From assembly GCF_003460605.1 (NCBI RefSeq), contig NZ_QTVN01000006.1:178951-242950 (forward strand): DNA of 64,000 nt, given 5' to 3'. How positions within the stretch are numbered: position 1 is the first letter of the stretch; every line of letters starts with the position of its first letter. Source of the stretch: Ruminococcus sp. AF31-8BH. Its GTDB lineage: Bacteria > Bacillota > Clostridia > Lachnospirales > Lachnospiraceae. The notes below the pieces were generated by a model, which saw only the letters and a list, made by a program, of their open reading frames with translations, was not told the DNA's origin and made no database searches. The position numbers and the translations under genes were made by a program. Positions 45,150 to 54,649 of the stretch are shown piece by piece.

Positions 45150-45219
45150 TTCCCCCAGGTGTACCGGGACAGCCAATGACGAATTTCGGGATTTGGCTGT
45201 CCCGGTACACCTGGGGGAA
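45150..45219. repeat. Perfect 27-bp inverted repeat (long hairpin)
   Basis: The arms at 45150-45176 and 45193-45219 are exact reverse complements (inner part GTACCGGGACAGCCAA on the left) around a 16-base loop. No T-run follows on either strand, and no gene overlaps it. It lies in a gene-free stretch, 45092-45672, together with the 178-bp foldback. Confidence 0.9.
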
Positions 45220-45436
45220 CGCTGGCTATTGAAATCTACTCCCGCAATCTGTATACTCGAACATTGCAACGCACAGCCGTGAATGTACATTGTTAAATCG
45301 TGTTCGGGTAACGCCACTACTTAAATAAGTAGATGATTGGAAACAGCAGAACCACAGATAGCGTGCATCGGCTGGAATACCCTCCTAACGTCAGTGAAGA
45401 AGTATCGTTTTAGCACATTCTCCTTACCAGTAACCA

Positions 45437-45614
45437 GTGAGTTCGCAATGTATATTCGTGAGCAGGTCATTTCAGGAGCGATCTTAACGGAGACGAGATC
45501 CACTGTCTACGGAGACTTAACATCGAAGGCTCTCCTGAGATGTTTAGTCGCAGTTGACAGTTAGCTCGTTGGAGTGTTGCGACGACCTGCGATGAATATA
45601 CATTGCGAACTCAC
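45437..45614. repeat. 178-bp foldback with long inverted-repeat arms
   Basis: Outer arms 45437-45468 and 45584-45614 pair over about 30 bases (core TTCGCAATGTATATTC / GAATATACATTGCGAA). A nested pair TCAGGAG / CTCCTGA and TTAA/TTAA blocks lie inside. The right part (45551-45618) is about 72% identical to 59300-59367, so it belongs to a dispersed repeat family. No ORF is supported. Confidence 0.75.
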
Positions 45615-45672
45615 GTCCTGATACTCAAATGACTAAAACAACTGATTCACTAAATCCCGCCACATTTTCGCA

Positions 45673-45724
45673 AAAAACTGCCCGCAGCGCAGCACCATCT
45701 CCGGCACCACACCACGGGCATTTT
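45673..45724 (-). terminator. Terminator of the leuB-serA operon
   Basis: On the minus strand, AATGCCCG pairs with CGGGCAG around a GC-rich loop, followed by TTTTTT, right after the serA stop. Confidence 0.65.
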
Positions 45725-45734
45725 ATTCATCCTT

Positions 45735-46898
45735 TTATTTCACCACACGCACTCTGGAAACGCCCTCAATAGACTTCAGCGCATCCAATGCCTCTGCGGA
45801 AGCTGCACTCTCCAGATCGATCAGAGTATACGCATACTCCCCTTTACTCTTGTTAGTCATATCCGCAATATTCAGTCCCTCAGCACCAAGAATCTTGGTC
45901 AGCTGGCTGATCATATTCGGGATGTTCTTATGTGTGATAGCAATACGTCCAACTGCCACACAGGTACCCATATCACAGTTCGGGAAGTTCACAGAATTCT
46001 TAATGTTACCATTCTCAAGGAAATCACGAACCTCTTTCACAGCCATCACTGCACAGTTCTCCTCAGACTCCTCAGTGGAAGCTCCAAGATGAGGAGTAAC
46101 CAGAATTCCCTCATGTCCTGCAACTGTATGATTTGCAAAATCTGTCACATACTTCTTCACCTTGCCGCTGTCAAGAGCCTCGATCAGAGCCTCCTCATCC
46201 ACCAGAAGATCACGTGCAAAGTTCAGAAGAACCACGCCGTCCTTCATCTTTCCAAAAGCCTCTTTGTTGATCATCTTCTTGGTAGAATCCAGAAGAGGAA
46301 CATGAACGGTAATATAATCACACTTGCTGTAAATCTCATCCAGGCTCTTGCTGTGCTTAATGGTACGGGAAAGATTCCAAGCCGCATCAATGGAAATATA
46401 AGGATCGTATCCATAAACCTCCATGCCAAGAGAAGCTGCCGCATTTGCAACCATGCTTCCGATGGCGCCAAGACCGATGATACCAAGCTTTTTGCCCATG
46501 ATCTCACAGCCTGCAAACTGTTTCTTCTGCTTCTCAGCCAGCTTGTCAATATCCTCCTGGTCCTTCTCTCTCTGCACCCACTCGATACCGCCAACAATAT
46601 CACGGGAAGCAAGAAGCATACCAGCAAGAACCAGTTCCTTTACGCCATTTGCATTGGCGCCAGGAGTATTAAACACAACAATACCTTTCTCCGCACACTC
46701 CTTCACCGGAATATTATTCACTCCGGCTCCGGCACGGGCAATCACAGCAACACTTTCCGGCAGCTCCATATCATGCATTTTTGCACTTCTTACAAGAACC
46801 GCCTGGCTGCCGTCAATGGTATCAGAATTTTTATATCCCTCATCAAAAATATCCAGACCCTTCTGGGCAATCGGATTCAGGCAATGATACTGAAACAT
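45735..46898 (-). CDS. serA: D-3-phosphoglycerate dehydrogenase
   Basis: First step of serine synthesis: 3-phosphoglycerate to 3-phosphohydroxypyruvate with NAD. The 387-residue product has the D-isomer dehydrogenase NAD site LGIIGLGAIGSMVANAAASL, the substrate/catalytic region VIARAGAGVNNIP and the His region TPHLGASTEESEENCA. A C-terminal ACT domain (LTKILGAEGLNIADMTNK) may sense serine. It overlaps serC (TAATG) and is the last gene of the operon. Confidence 0.92.
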   Translation of the reverse strand: MFQYHCLNPIAQKGLDIFDEGYKNSDTIDGSQAVLVRSAKMHDMELPESVAVIARAGAGVNNIPVKECAEKGIVVFNTPGANANGVKELVLAGMLLASRDIVGGIEWVQREKDQEDIDKLAEKQKKQFAGCEIMGKKLGIIGLGAIGSMVANAAASLGMEVYGYDPYISIDAAWNLSRTIKHSKSLDEIYSKCDYITVHVPLLDSTKKMINKEAFGKMKDGVVLLNFARDLLVDEEALIEALDSGKVKKYVTDFANHTVAGHEGILVTPHLGASTEESEENCAVMAVKEVRDFLENGNIKNSVNFPNCDMGTCVAVGRIAITHKNIPNMISQLTKILGAEGLNIADMTNKSKGEYAYTLIDLESAASAEALDALKSIEGVSRVRVVK

Positions 46899-47980
46899 TA
46901 CGCATTTTCCTCCTCAAACTTTTTCATGAATGCAACCAGCGCTTCCACGCCTTCCTTTGGCATCGCATTATAAATACTTGCACGCATACCGCCTACGGAT
47001 CTGTGACCCTTCAGGTTTACAAGACCAGCCTTTGCTGCCTCTGTTACAAATTTTGCATCCATCTCCTTGTCACCTGTTACGAAAGGAACATTCATAAGAG
47101 AACGGTCTTTCGGAACAACTGTGCCATGGAAAAGCTTGCTGGAATCCAGGAAATCATAGAGGATCTTTGCCTTCTCCTCATTGCGTCTCTTCATCTCTTC
47201 CAGTCCGCCCATTTTCTTCAGCCATTTGAAGACTTTTCCGCACACATAAATGCAGTATGCGTTCGGTGTATTGTAAAGAGAGCCTGCGTCTGCATGTGTC
47301 TTATATGTAAGCATAGTAGGAGTTCCCGGAAGGACATCCTCTGTGATCAGGTCCTCACGGATGATCACGATTACCATACCGGCCGGTCCGATATTCTTCT
47401 GGACACCGCCGTAGATAATGCCGTATTTGCTTACATCAACAGGCTCAGAAAGGAAACAGGAGGATACATCCGCTACCAGTGTTTTGCCCTTTGTATTGGG
47501 AAGCTCTTTGAACTTGGTTCCATAAATGGTGTTGTTCTCGCAGATATAAACGTAGTCTGCATCCGGGCTGATCGGCAGATCACTGCAGTCCGGAATGTAG
47601 GAGAAAGTCTTATCCTCGGAAGAAGCAATTTTGTTTGCTTTTCCGTATTTCTGTGCTTCCTGGTATGCTTTCTTTGCCCACTGGCCGGTTACAATATAAT
47701 CAGCCACCTTATTTTTCATAAGGTTCATAGGGATCATGGCAAACTGCTGGGAAGCGCCGCCCTGAAGGAAAAGAACTTTGTAGTTGTCCGGAATGTTCAT
47801 CAGCTCACGCAGATCCTTCTCTGCTGTGTCGATGATTTCCTGGAATGCAGCACTTCTGTGGCTCATTTCCATAACAGACATTCCGGTACCATTGTAATCC
47901 ATCATCTCATCTGCGACTTCTTTCAGCACCTCTTCCGGAAGGACTGCTGGTCCTGCGGAAAAATTGTACACTCTGCTCAT
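46898..47980 (-). CDS. serC: Phosphoserine aminotransferase
   Basis: Converts 3-phosphohydroxypyruvate to phosphoserine with glutamate. The 360-residue product begins VYNFSAGPAVLPEEVLKEVA, the SerC signature, with GGASQQFAMIPMNLM and the PLP-lysine region GGVQKNIGPAGMVIVI. It overlaps ilvB by four bases and serA by one, so translation is coupled. The third serine gene (serB) is not seen here. Confidence 0.94.
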   Translation of the reverse strand: MSRVYNFSAGPAVLPEEVLKEVADEMMDYNGTGMSVMEMSHRSAAFQEIIDTAEKDLRELMNIPDNYKVLFLQGGASQQFAMIPMNLMKNKVADYIVTGQWAKKAYQEAQKYGKANKIASSEDKTFSYIPDCSDLPISPDADYVYICENNTIYGTKFKELPNTKGKTLVADVSSCFLSEPVDVSKYGIIYGGVQKNIGPAGMVIVIIREDLITEDVLPGTPTMLTYKTHADAGSLYNTPNAYCIYVCGKVFKWLKKMGGLEEMKRRNEEKAKILYDFLDSSKLFHGTVVPKDRSLMNVPFVTGDKEMDAKFVTEAAKAGLVNLKGHRSVGGMRASIYNAMPKEGVEALVAFMKKFEEENA

Positions 47981-49653
47981 TTCTTCACATCCTCCTCGTC
48001 AAATACCTCATCTAAACTTGCTCCTGCAGGAACCATAGGATATACGCTTAAATCCTGGTCGATCCAGCAGTCGAGAACTACCGGGCCCTCTGATGAAAGC
48101 GCTACCTTAAGGGCAGGCTCTACTTCTTCCATCTTCGTAACGCGGATTGCTTTTGCTCCCATTGCCTCAGATACTTTTACGAAGTCCACGCCATCGTTTA
48201 AGATGGTCTGGGAATATCTGTGATCATAGAAAAGAGTCTGCCACTGACGTACCATTCCAAGTACATGATTGTTCAGAATAATCTGGACAAGCGGTCTGCC
48301 GCAGCGCACTGCTGTGGCGATCTCATTCATGTTCATACGGAAACAGCCGTCTCCTGCTATATTTACCACAGTTTTGTCCGGGCATCCCATCTTTGCTCCG
48401 ATGGCTGCGCCAAGACCGTAACCCATGGTACCAAGCCCTCCTGATGTCAGGAAGGTCCTCGGCTCCTTAAATTTGAAATACTGGGCAGCCCACATCTGGT
48501 GCTGTCCAACATCTGTAGAAATGATAGCATCTCCACCAGTCAGTTCATAAAGCTTCTGGATCACATAAGGTCCGGTAAGCTGGGAATGATCGTAATTCAG
48601 CGGATATTTTTCTTTCATATCCTGAATGTGTGCTGCCCACTCTTCGTGTTTCTTCTCCGGGATTTTTTCCAGAAGAAGCTTCAGCACTTCCCTCAGATCT
48701 CCGATCACGGAAGCGTCAACCACAATGTTCTTGTTGATTTCCGCTGCATCCACATCGATCTGCAGGATTTTTGCCTTCGGTGCGAAGGTCTTGGTATCTC
48801 CTGTGACACGATCGCTGAAACGTGCGCCAAGGGTAATCAGAAGATCACACTCACACATAGCATAGTTGGATGTTTTGGTTCCATGCATTCCAACTGGTCC
48901 TGTATAGAACTCATCCTCACCGGAAAAAGCACCTTTTCCCATCAGGCTGTCACATACAGGTGCCTGGATCTTGTGAGCCAGAGCACGCACCTCTTTGGAT
49001 GCGTCTGCAATTACAGCGCCGCCGCCTACAAAGATGAAAGGCTTCTGGGCTCTGGCGATCATCTGGGCTGCGGTCTCCACATCCTCCGGGCGGATGGTAT
49101 CCACCTTAGGCTCTACAGCTGTGATAGTGTGACGGATATATTCGCATTTCGCGGCGGTCACATCCTTCGGGACATCTACAAGGACAGGTCCCGGACGACC
49201 GCTTTTTGCTATGGTAAAAGCTTTGCGAATGGTGTCCGCAAGCTGTGTTACGTCTTTTACAATGTAGCTGTGTTTTGTCACAGGCATTACGATTCCTGCG
49301 ATATCCACCTCCTGGAAAGAATCCTTTCCAAGAAGTGCAGTTCCTACGTTACAGGTAATTGCCACCACCGGAACAGAGTCCATGCATGCGGTTGCGATTC
49401 CGGTTACCAGGTTGGTTGCTCCAGGTCCTGAAGTAGCCAGGCACACACCCACCTTTCCGGTTGCCCGGGCATAGCCGTCTGCTGCATGGGAAGCTCCCTG
49501 CTCATGGGATGTAAGTACATGTTTGATTTTGTCACTGTATCGGTAAAGGGCGTCATAAACATTCAGGATCGCGCCGCCTGGATACCCGAAAACAGTATCC
49601 ACGCTTTGCTCCAGTAAACATTCTATGATGATCTCTGCTCCTGTAAGCTGCAA
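47977..49653 (-). CDS. ilvB: Acetolactate synthase, large subunit
   Basis: A ThDP enzyme that makes acetolactate or acetohydroxybutyrate for branched-chain amino acids. The 558-residue product has the ThDP-activating Glu region FGYPGGAILNVYDAL ... SHEQGASHAADGYARATG, and the ThDP-binding motif GDGCFRMNMNEIATAVR. No small regulatory subunit (ilvN) is next to it, and no ilvC. It is 16 bases after ilvD. Confidence 0.92.
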   Translation of the reverse strand: MQLTGAEIIIECLLEQSVDTVFGYPGGAILNVYDALYRYSDKIKHVLTSHEQGASHAADGYARATGKVGVCLATSGPGATNLVTGIATACMDSVPVVAITCNVGTALLGKDSFQEVDIAGIVMPVTKHSYIVKDVTQLADTIRKAFTIAKSGRPGPVLVDVPKDVTAAKCEYIRHTITAVEPKVDTIRPEDVETAAQMIARAQKPFIFVGGGAVIADASKEVRALAHKIQAPVCDSLMGKGAFSGEDEFYTGPVGMHGTKTSNYAMCECDLLITLGARFSDRVTGDTKTFAPKAKILQIDVDAAEINKNIVVDASVIGDLREVLKLLLEKIPEKKHEEWAAHIQDMKEKYPLNYDHSQLTGPYVIQKLYELTGGDAIISTDVGQHQMWAAQYFKFKEPRTFLTSGGLGTMGYGLGAAIGAKMGCPDKTVVNIAGDGCFRMNMNEIATAVRCGRPLVQIILNNHVLGMVRQWQTLFYDHRYSQTILNDGVDFVKVSEAMGAKAIRVTKMEEVEPALKVALSSEGPVVLDCWIDQDLSVYPMVPAGASLDEVFDEEDVKK

Positions 49654-49669
49654 TTTTGTTTCCTCCTAA

Positions 49670-51343
49670 CTATTTCGCTTTCGGTACTTCAAGAATTGCA
49701 CCGCGGTTTCCGGAGGTAACCATTGCTGCATATCTTGCAAGATATCCGGTTGTAACCTTCGGCTCTCTTGGCTGCCATTTTGCTTTTCTTGCTGCAAGCT
49801 CTTCATCAGAAACCTTCAGTTCCAGCTTCAGTTCCGGAATGTTGATGCTGATGATGTCACCCTCTTCAACCAGAGCGATAGGGCCGCCAACTGCTGCCTC
49901 CGGGGAAACATGCCCGATGGAAGCACCTCTGGATGCGCCGCTGAAACGTCCGTCTGTAATCAGGGCTACAGAAGAGCCAAGTCCCATACCTGCGATTGCG
50001 GATGTGGGGTTCAGCATCTCTCTCATTCCAGGGCCGCCTTTTGGTCCCTCGTAGCGGATGACAACAACGTCACCTTCTACAATCTTGCCGCCTTTGATGG
50101 CTGCGATTGCGTCTTCCTCGCAGTCAAAAACTCTTGCAGGTCCTTCGTGAACCATCATCTCAGCTACCACTGCAGAACGTTTTACAACGCTTCCGTCCGG
50201 GGCAAGGTTGCCGCGAAGTACGGCAAGTCCGCCTGTGGTGCTGTACGGATTGTCAAGAGGACGGATAACCTCCGGATTCAGGTTTGCACAGTCTTTGATG
50301 TTCTCTCCTACTGTCTTTCCGGTTACGGTCATGCATTCTGTATGAAGAAGTCCAGCCTGTGCAAGCTCATTCATAACCGCGTAAACACCGCCTGCCTCAT
50401 TCAGGTCTTCCATATAAGTCGGGCCTGCAGGTGCCAGGTGACACAGGTTCGGGGTCTTTGCGCTGATCTCATTTGCAAAGCTGATATCGAAATCCCAGCC
50501 AATCTCATGTGCGATAGCTGGAAGATGAAGCATACTGTTTGTGGAACATCCAAGTGCCATATCTACGGTAAGGGCATTTAAAATTGCCTCTTTTGTCATA
50601 ATGTCTCTTGGACGGATGTTGCGGCGGTACATTTCCATAACCTGCATTCCTGCATGCTTTGCAAGACGGATACGCTCGGAATAAACAGCCGGAATGGTTC
50701 CGTTTCCTTTCAGTCCCATACCAAGAACCTCTGTCAGGCAGTTCATGCTGTTTGCAGTGTACATACCGGAACAGGAACCGCAGGTTGGACATGTTTTGTT
50801 CTCACACTCGGTAAGGCCTTCCTCTGTAAGCTTGCCTGCAGCGTAAGCTCCAACAGCCTCAAACATGCTGGAAAGACTTGTCTTGTGTCCGTTTAAGTGA
50901 CCAGCCAGCATTGGGCCGCCGCTTACGAATACAGTAGGAACGTTGATTCTGGCTGCTGCCATCAGAAGTCCAGGCACGTTTTTGTCACAGTTCGGGATCA
51001 TAACAAGGGCATCAAACTGATGTGCCATTGCCATTGCTTCTGTGGAATCTGCGATCAGGTCTCTGGTTACCAGGGAATATTTCATTCCCACATGACCCAT
51101 TGCAATACCATCACAGACAGCGATTGCAGGGAACATGATCGGAGTTCCGCCAGCCATTGCAACGCCAAGCTTAACTGCCTGGGCAATTTTATCCAGGTTC
51201 ATATGGCCTGGTACGATTTCATTATAAGAGCACACAATACCAACTAACGGGCGCTCCATCTCTTCTTTTGTCATTCCAAGGGCATTAAACAGGGAACGGT
51301 GAGGTGCCTGCTGTGTGCCTGTTTTTACTGCATCACTTCTCAT
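49670..51343 (-). CDS. ilvD: Dihydroxy-acid dehydratase
   Basis: Fe-S enzyme that dehydrates dihydroxy acids to the keto acids of valine and isoleucine. The 557-residue product carries the cluster cysteines in [12 protein letters not shown] and [19 protein letters not shown], and the C-terminal [19 protein letters not shown] signature. It lies 16 bases before ilvB and 72 bases after leuB. Confidence 0.94.
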   Translation of the reverse strand: MRSDAVKTGTQQAPHRSLFNALGMTKEEMERPLVGIVCSYNEIVPGHMNLDKIAQAVKLGVAMAGGTPIMFPAIAVCDGIAMGHVGMKYSLVTRDLIADSTEAMAMAHQFDALVMIPNCDKNVPGLLMAAARINVPTVFVSGGPMLAGHLNGHKTSLSSMFEAVGAYAAGKLTEEGLTECENKTCPTCGSCSGMYTANSMNCLTEVLGMGLKGNGTIPAVYSERIRLAKHAGMQVMEMYRRNIRPRDIMTKEAILNALTVDMALGCSTNSMLHLPAIAHEIGWDFDISFANEISAKTPNLCHLAPAGPTYMEDLNEAGGVYAVMNELAQAGLLHTECMTVTGKTVGENIKDCANLNPEVIRPLDNPYSTTGGLAVLRGNLAPDGSVVKRSAVVAEMMVHEGPARVFDCEEDAIAAIKGGKIVEGDVVVIRYEGPKGGPGMREMLNPTSAIAGMGLGSSVALITDGRFSGASRGASIGHVSPEAAVGGPIALVEEGDIISINIPELKLELKVSDEELAARKAKWQPREPKVTTGYLARYAAMVTSGNRGAILEVPKAK

Positions 51344-51415
51344 AGCTTGTATCTCCTTTGTTCTTCACAGCCGGAAAAATCTGATTTTCCCGGCTGTAAA
51401 TCCTTTCTATTCTGA

Positions 51416-52498
51416 TTAGATCTCTTTTGCGATCAGGTCGCCCATCTCTTTGGTTCCAACTAAGGTGCAGCCCTCAGACATAATGTCGCCTGTGCGGTAG
51501 CCTGCTGTCAGAACCTTCTGTACTGCTGCCTCAACTGCGTTTGCTTCCTCATCAAGGTCCAAGGAGAAACGAAGCATCATAGCTGCGGAAAGAATGGTTG
51601 CGATCGGGTTCGCCTTATTCTGTCCGGCAATATCCGGTGCAGAACCGTGGCTTGGCTCATAAAGGCCAAATTTTGTCTCATTCAGGCTGGCAGAAGAAAG
51701 CATTCCAATGGAACCGGTTACCATGCTGGCCTCGTCAGAAAGAATATCGCCGAACATATTCTCTGTAAGAATGACATCGAACTGCTTCGGGTCTCTTACC
51801 AGCTGCATGGCACAGTTGTCAACCAGCATATGCTCAAGAGTCACCTCCGGGTAATCCTTGGCAACTTCTTCTACTACTTTTCTCCAGAGTCTGGAAGAAT
51901 CCAGAACGTTTGCCTTGTCAACGCTTGTTACTTTCTTGCGGCGCTTCATGGCAATGTCAAATGCCTTGATGGCAATTCTGCGGATCTCGTTTTCATTATA
52001 GGAAAGCGTATCGATTGCCTTGGCAACTCCGTTTTCCTCGATGGTCTTTCTCTCTCCAAAGTAAAGACCGCCAGTGAGCTCACGTACAATGATCATGTCA
52101 AAGCCGTCGCCAATGATCTCATCGCGAAGAGGGCATGCTGCGCGAAGCTCATTGTATAAATATGCAGGACGCAGGTTTGCAAAAAGATTCAGTGCCTTAC
52201 GGATGGCAAGAAGTCCTGCTTCCGGACGCTTGGATGGCTCTAATTTGTACCATGGGGATGTTTTGGCATCGCCGCCAATGGAGCCCATAAGAACTGCATC
52301 AGAAGCCTTGGCGGTTGCAATGGCTTCCTCTGTAAGGGGAACACCGTGAACATCGATGGATGCTCCTCCTAAAAGTACCTCAGAATAAGAAAAGCTGTGT
52401 CCGTATTTCTCACATACCTTGTCCAGAGCCTTCTTTGCCTCTGCAACGATCTCCGGTCCGATACCGTCTCCGGGAATCAGTGAAATGTTGTAATTCAT
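51416..52498 (-). CDS. leuB: 3-isopropylmalate dehydrogenase
   Basis: NAD-dependent oxidative decarboxylase of leucine synthesis. The 360-residue product starts [20 protein letters not shown] and has [13 protein letters not shown], the substrate loop, and the metal and NAD blocks ([37 protein letters not shown]). I placed the start at 52498, with AAAGGAG upstream; the same frame is open further, beginning with a leader ATG at 52558. leuA, leuC and leuD are not in the window. Confidence 0.94.
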   Translation of the reverse strand: MNYNISLIPGDGIGPEIVAEAKKALDKVCEKYGHSFSYSEVLLGGASIDVHGVPLTEEAIATAKASDAVLMGSIGGDAKTSPWYKLEPSKRPEAGLLAIRKALNLFANLRPAYLYNELRAACPLRDEIIGDGFDMIIVRELTGGLYFGERKTIEENGVAKAIDTLSYNENEIRRIAIKAFDIAMKRRKKVTSVDKANVLDSSRLWRKVVEEVAKDYPEVTLEHMLVDNCAMQLVRDPKQFDVILTENMFGDILSDEASMVTGSIGMLSSASLNETKFGLYEPSHGSAPDIAGQNKANPIATILSAAMMLRFSLDLDEEANAVEAAVQKVLTAGYRTGDIMSEGCTLVGTKEMGDLIAKEI

Positions 52499-52576
52499 AA
52501 TAATTTCTTCTCCTTTGTTCCTGTATGCCAGTGGGAATTTCCACGTCTCTTCTGACATCAATGGATAATTGTTATT

Positions 52577-52605
52577 ATAATAACGCACTTTCTTTCAGAT
52601 TTCAA
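52577..52605 (-). promoter_or_regulatory. Promoter of the leuB-ilvD-ilvB-serC-serA operon
   Basis: TTGAAA (52600-52605) and TATTAT (52577-52582), 17-base spacer, minus strand. The leader of about 70 bases has a short hairpin (GTGG/CCAC) and no T-box or leader-peptide run of Leu or Val codons that I can see. Confidence 0.55.
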
Positions 52606-52660
52606 CCTATTAAAGTAAAAAAGTTGTCGTTTTCCCTCCCATATAAATGGATTTATGCAT

Positions 52661-52694
52661 AAAAAAAGCCCCACCCCGCTATAGGGTGAAGCTC
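52661..52694 (-). terminator. Terminator after yajC
   Basis: GAGCTTCACCC and GGGTGGGGCT pair around a 6-base loop, then TTTTTTT on the minus strand. Confidence 0.8.
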
Positions 52695-52724
52695 TTTCGT
52701 CTTACGTAATTGTCAGTCCGCAGA

Positions 52725-53024
52725 TTATGCAGAAGCCTGCTCTGCTTTCTCAACTTCAGCAATTGCCTGCTTTCTCATAGGGATACGGCAGTTCTTGTTG
52801 TTGCCGAACTCTACGATCACATCGTCTTCTGTCATGTCGATGATCACGCCATAGAAGCCGCTTGTGGTCACAACGCTATCACCAACAGCCATATCGCTGA
52901 GCATTGCCTGTACTCTCTTCTGCTCTTTCTTCTGAGGTCTGATCATCAGAAAATACATGATACCGAAAAGTACAACCAGCCATACGATGGTAAATCCCAT
53001 ACTCATTCCGCTTGATGCGTCCAT
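52725..53024 (-). CDS. yajC: Preprotein translocase subunit YajC
   Basis: A small accessory subunit of the SecDF-YajC complex. The 99-residue product has one N-terminal membrane helix (GFTIVWLVVLFGIMYFLMI) followed by the canonical RPQKKEQKR and the cytoplasmic block MLSDMAVGDSVVTTSGFYG. The start at 53024 has AGGAGG eight bases upstream; a longer open frame begins at 53153 but is not family-like. It follows tgt, the usual neighbour in bacteria. Confidence 0.93.
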   Translation of the reverse strand: MDASSGMSMGFTIVWLVVLFGIMYFLMIRPQKKEQKRVQAMLSDMAVGDSVVTTSGFYGVIIDMTEDDVIVEFGNNKNCRIPMRKQAIAEVEKAEQASA

Positions 53025-53170
53025 TTGCAAATCCTCCTGTATCTTACTCTTCCCAGGGAATATGATTCCGGTCTGGAATTCCCCTGAATCTTCCGCCGCC
53101 ATAATCGCCAGCGCATTATAGTATAATATACACAATAAACGGGAATTCTTCAAGTAGTTTTAGAATTTTT

Positions 53171-54322
53171 TTATACTCTGCCGTTGATTTTGCCCTCTGC
53201 AAAACCAGCCAGGCGCATTTCCTTATATTCTGCGAAATTCCCTGCATCCAGAGCATCCCGGATTTCTTCCATCATATGATTGTAAAAATACAGGTTGTGA
53301 AGCACGCAAAGGCGCATTCCCAACATCTCCTTGGCTTTCATCAGATGACGGATGTAGGCTCTGCTGTAATGCTGGCAGGCAGGACACTGGCAGCCTTCCT
53401 CAATGGGGCGCGGGTCCATTTCATACTTGGCATTAAACAGGTTCATCTTGCCGTGGTTGGTGTACACATGTCCATGACGTCCGTTACGGCTCGGGTACAC
53501 GCAGTCAAAGAAATCGATTCCTCTTGCAACCCCTTCCAGAATGTTCGCCGGAGTTCCAACGCCCATCAGATAAGTAGGCTTACCCTGTGGCAAATGCGGC
53601 ACAACTTCATCCAGAATGTGGTACATCTGCTCATGGGTCTCGCCCACTGCCAGACCGCCCACTGCGTAGCCGTCCAGATCCATCTTGGAAATGGCGTCTG
53701 CATGTGCAATACGGATGTCCTCATAGATGGCACCCTGATTGATTCCGAAAAGCAGCTGCTCCTTGTTCACCGTATCCGGCAGGCTGTTCAGTCTGGCCAT
53801 CTCCTTCTTGCAGCGCTCCAGCCATCTGGTGGTGCGGTCTACTGATTTCTGCACATACTCCCTGCTTGCCACACTGCTGGGACATTCGTCAAAAGCCATG
53901 GCAATGGTAGATCCAAGATTGGACTGGATCTGCATGCTCTCCTCCGGTCCCATGAAAATCTTGTGGCCGTCAATGTGGGACTGGAAGTAAACGCCCTCTT
54001 CCTTGATCTTACGCAGTCCTGCCAGGGAAAACACCTGGAATCCGCCGGAATCTGTAAGGATCGGTCTGTCCCATACCATAAATTTATGAAGTCCGCCAAA
54101 TTCCTTAATCAGCTTATCTCCTGTTCTTACATGAAGATGATAGGTATTGGAAAGCTCCACCTGGGTACCGATATCCTTCAGATCCATAGTAGATACTGCT
54201 CCCTTAATGGCACCTACTGTTCCCACGTTCATAAATACAGGAGTCTGGATCGTTCCGTGTACTGTCTCAAACTGGGCACGCTTGGCACGGCCTTCTGTTT
54301 TCATAAGTGTATATTTTGCCAT
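53171..54322 (-). CDS. tgt: Queuine tRNA-ribosyltransferase
   Basis: Exchanges G34 for the queuosine precursor base in tRNAs reading NAY codons. The 383-residue product shows the nucleophile region RPILTDSGGFQVFSLAGLRK, DIRIAHADAISKMDLDGYAV with GGLAVGE, and the zinc-site cysteines CQCPACQHYSRAYIRHL. Start at 54322 (MAKYTLMKTEGRAKR) agrees with the family. Confidence 0.94.
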   Translation of the reverse strand: MAKYTLMKTEGRAKRAQFETVHGTIQTPVFMNVGTVGAIKGAVSTMDLKDIGTQVELSNTYHLHVRTGDKLIKEFGGLHKFMVWDRPILTDSGGFQVFSLAGLRKIKEEGVYFQSHIDGHKIFMGPEESMQIQSNLGSTIAMAFDECPSSVASREYVQKSVDRTTRWLERCKKEMARLNSLPDTVNKEQLLFGINQGAIYEDIRIAHADAISKMDLDGYAVGGLAVGETHEQMYHILDEVVPHLPQGKPTYLMGVGTPANILEGVARGIDFFDCVYPSRNGRHGHVYTNHGKMNLFNAKYEMDPRPIEEGCQCPACQHYSRAYIRHLMKAKEMLGMRLCVLHNLYFYNHMMEEIRDALDAGNFAEYKEMRLAGFAEGKINGRV

Positions 54323-54477
54323 ATATGTTTCCTTTCTTTTTATACTATCTATGCCTTTCCCCTTTTGTTTTACACATTTTTATAAGTGTAAAAATCCGGT
54401 GGGAAACTTTATCTATTATAGCCCGAAATAACCGAAAATTCAACATCTGGTGAAAGAATCCTTGTTAAACTTTTACA

Positions 54478-54506
54478 TTGCCATTTAAGTTTTCATATCG
54501 TATAAT
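54478..54506 (+). promoter_or_regulatory. Promoter for the activase-family gene
   Basis: TTGCCA (54478-54483) and TATAAT (54501-54506), 17-base spacer. A leader of about 140 bases follows with a GCGGCC/GGCCGC hairpin near 54590-54620. Confidence 0.6.
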
Positions 54507-54649
54507 ATTACGGAATATCTTCACTGAAAAGATTAACATATAAATAAGAAAGTTTGCGGACTGTTTTTCATCCCGCGCACATGCCAAAGGCGGCCTTACC
54601 TACTCAGTTTGGCCGCAATGAGCACAAACGAGGAGGCATATTTTTTTAT

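Noticed and set aside
45100-45672. Small ORFs of 60-75 codons on both strands in the repeat-rich gap
   Set aside because: They run through inverted repeats, have no ribosome-binding sites and no similarity to each other or to known families.
46781-48223. 480-codon plus-strand frame across serC and parts of serA and ilvB
   Set aside because: Antisense to three well-supported genes, His/Cys-rich, without a ribosome-binding site.
52498-52640. T-box or leader-peptide attenuator before leuB
   Set aside because: No T-box sequence, no terminator between promoter and leuB, and no run of Leu, Val or Ile codons. Only a small GTGG/CCAC hairpin.
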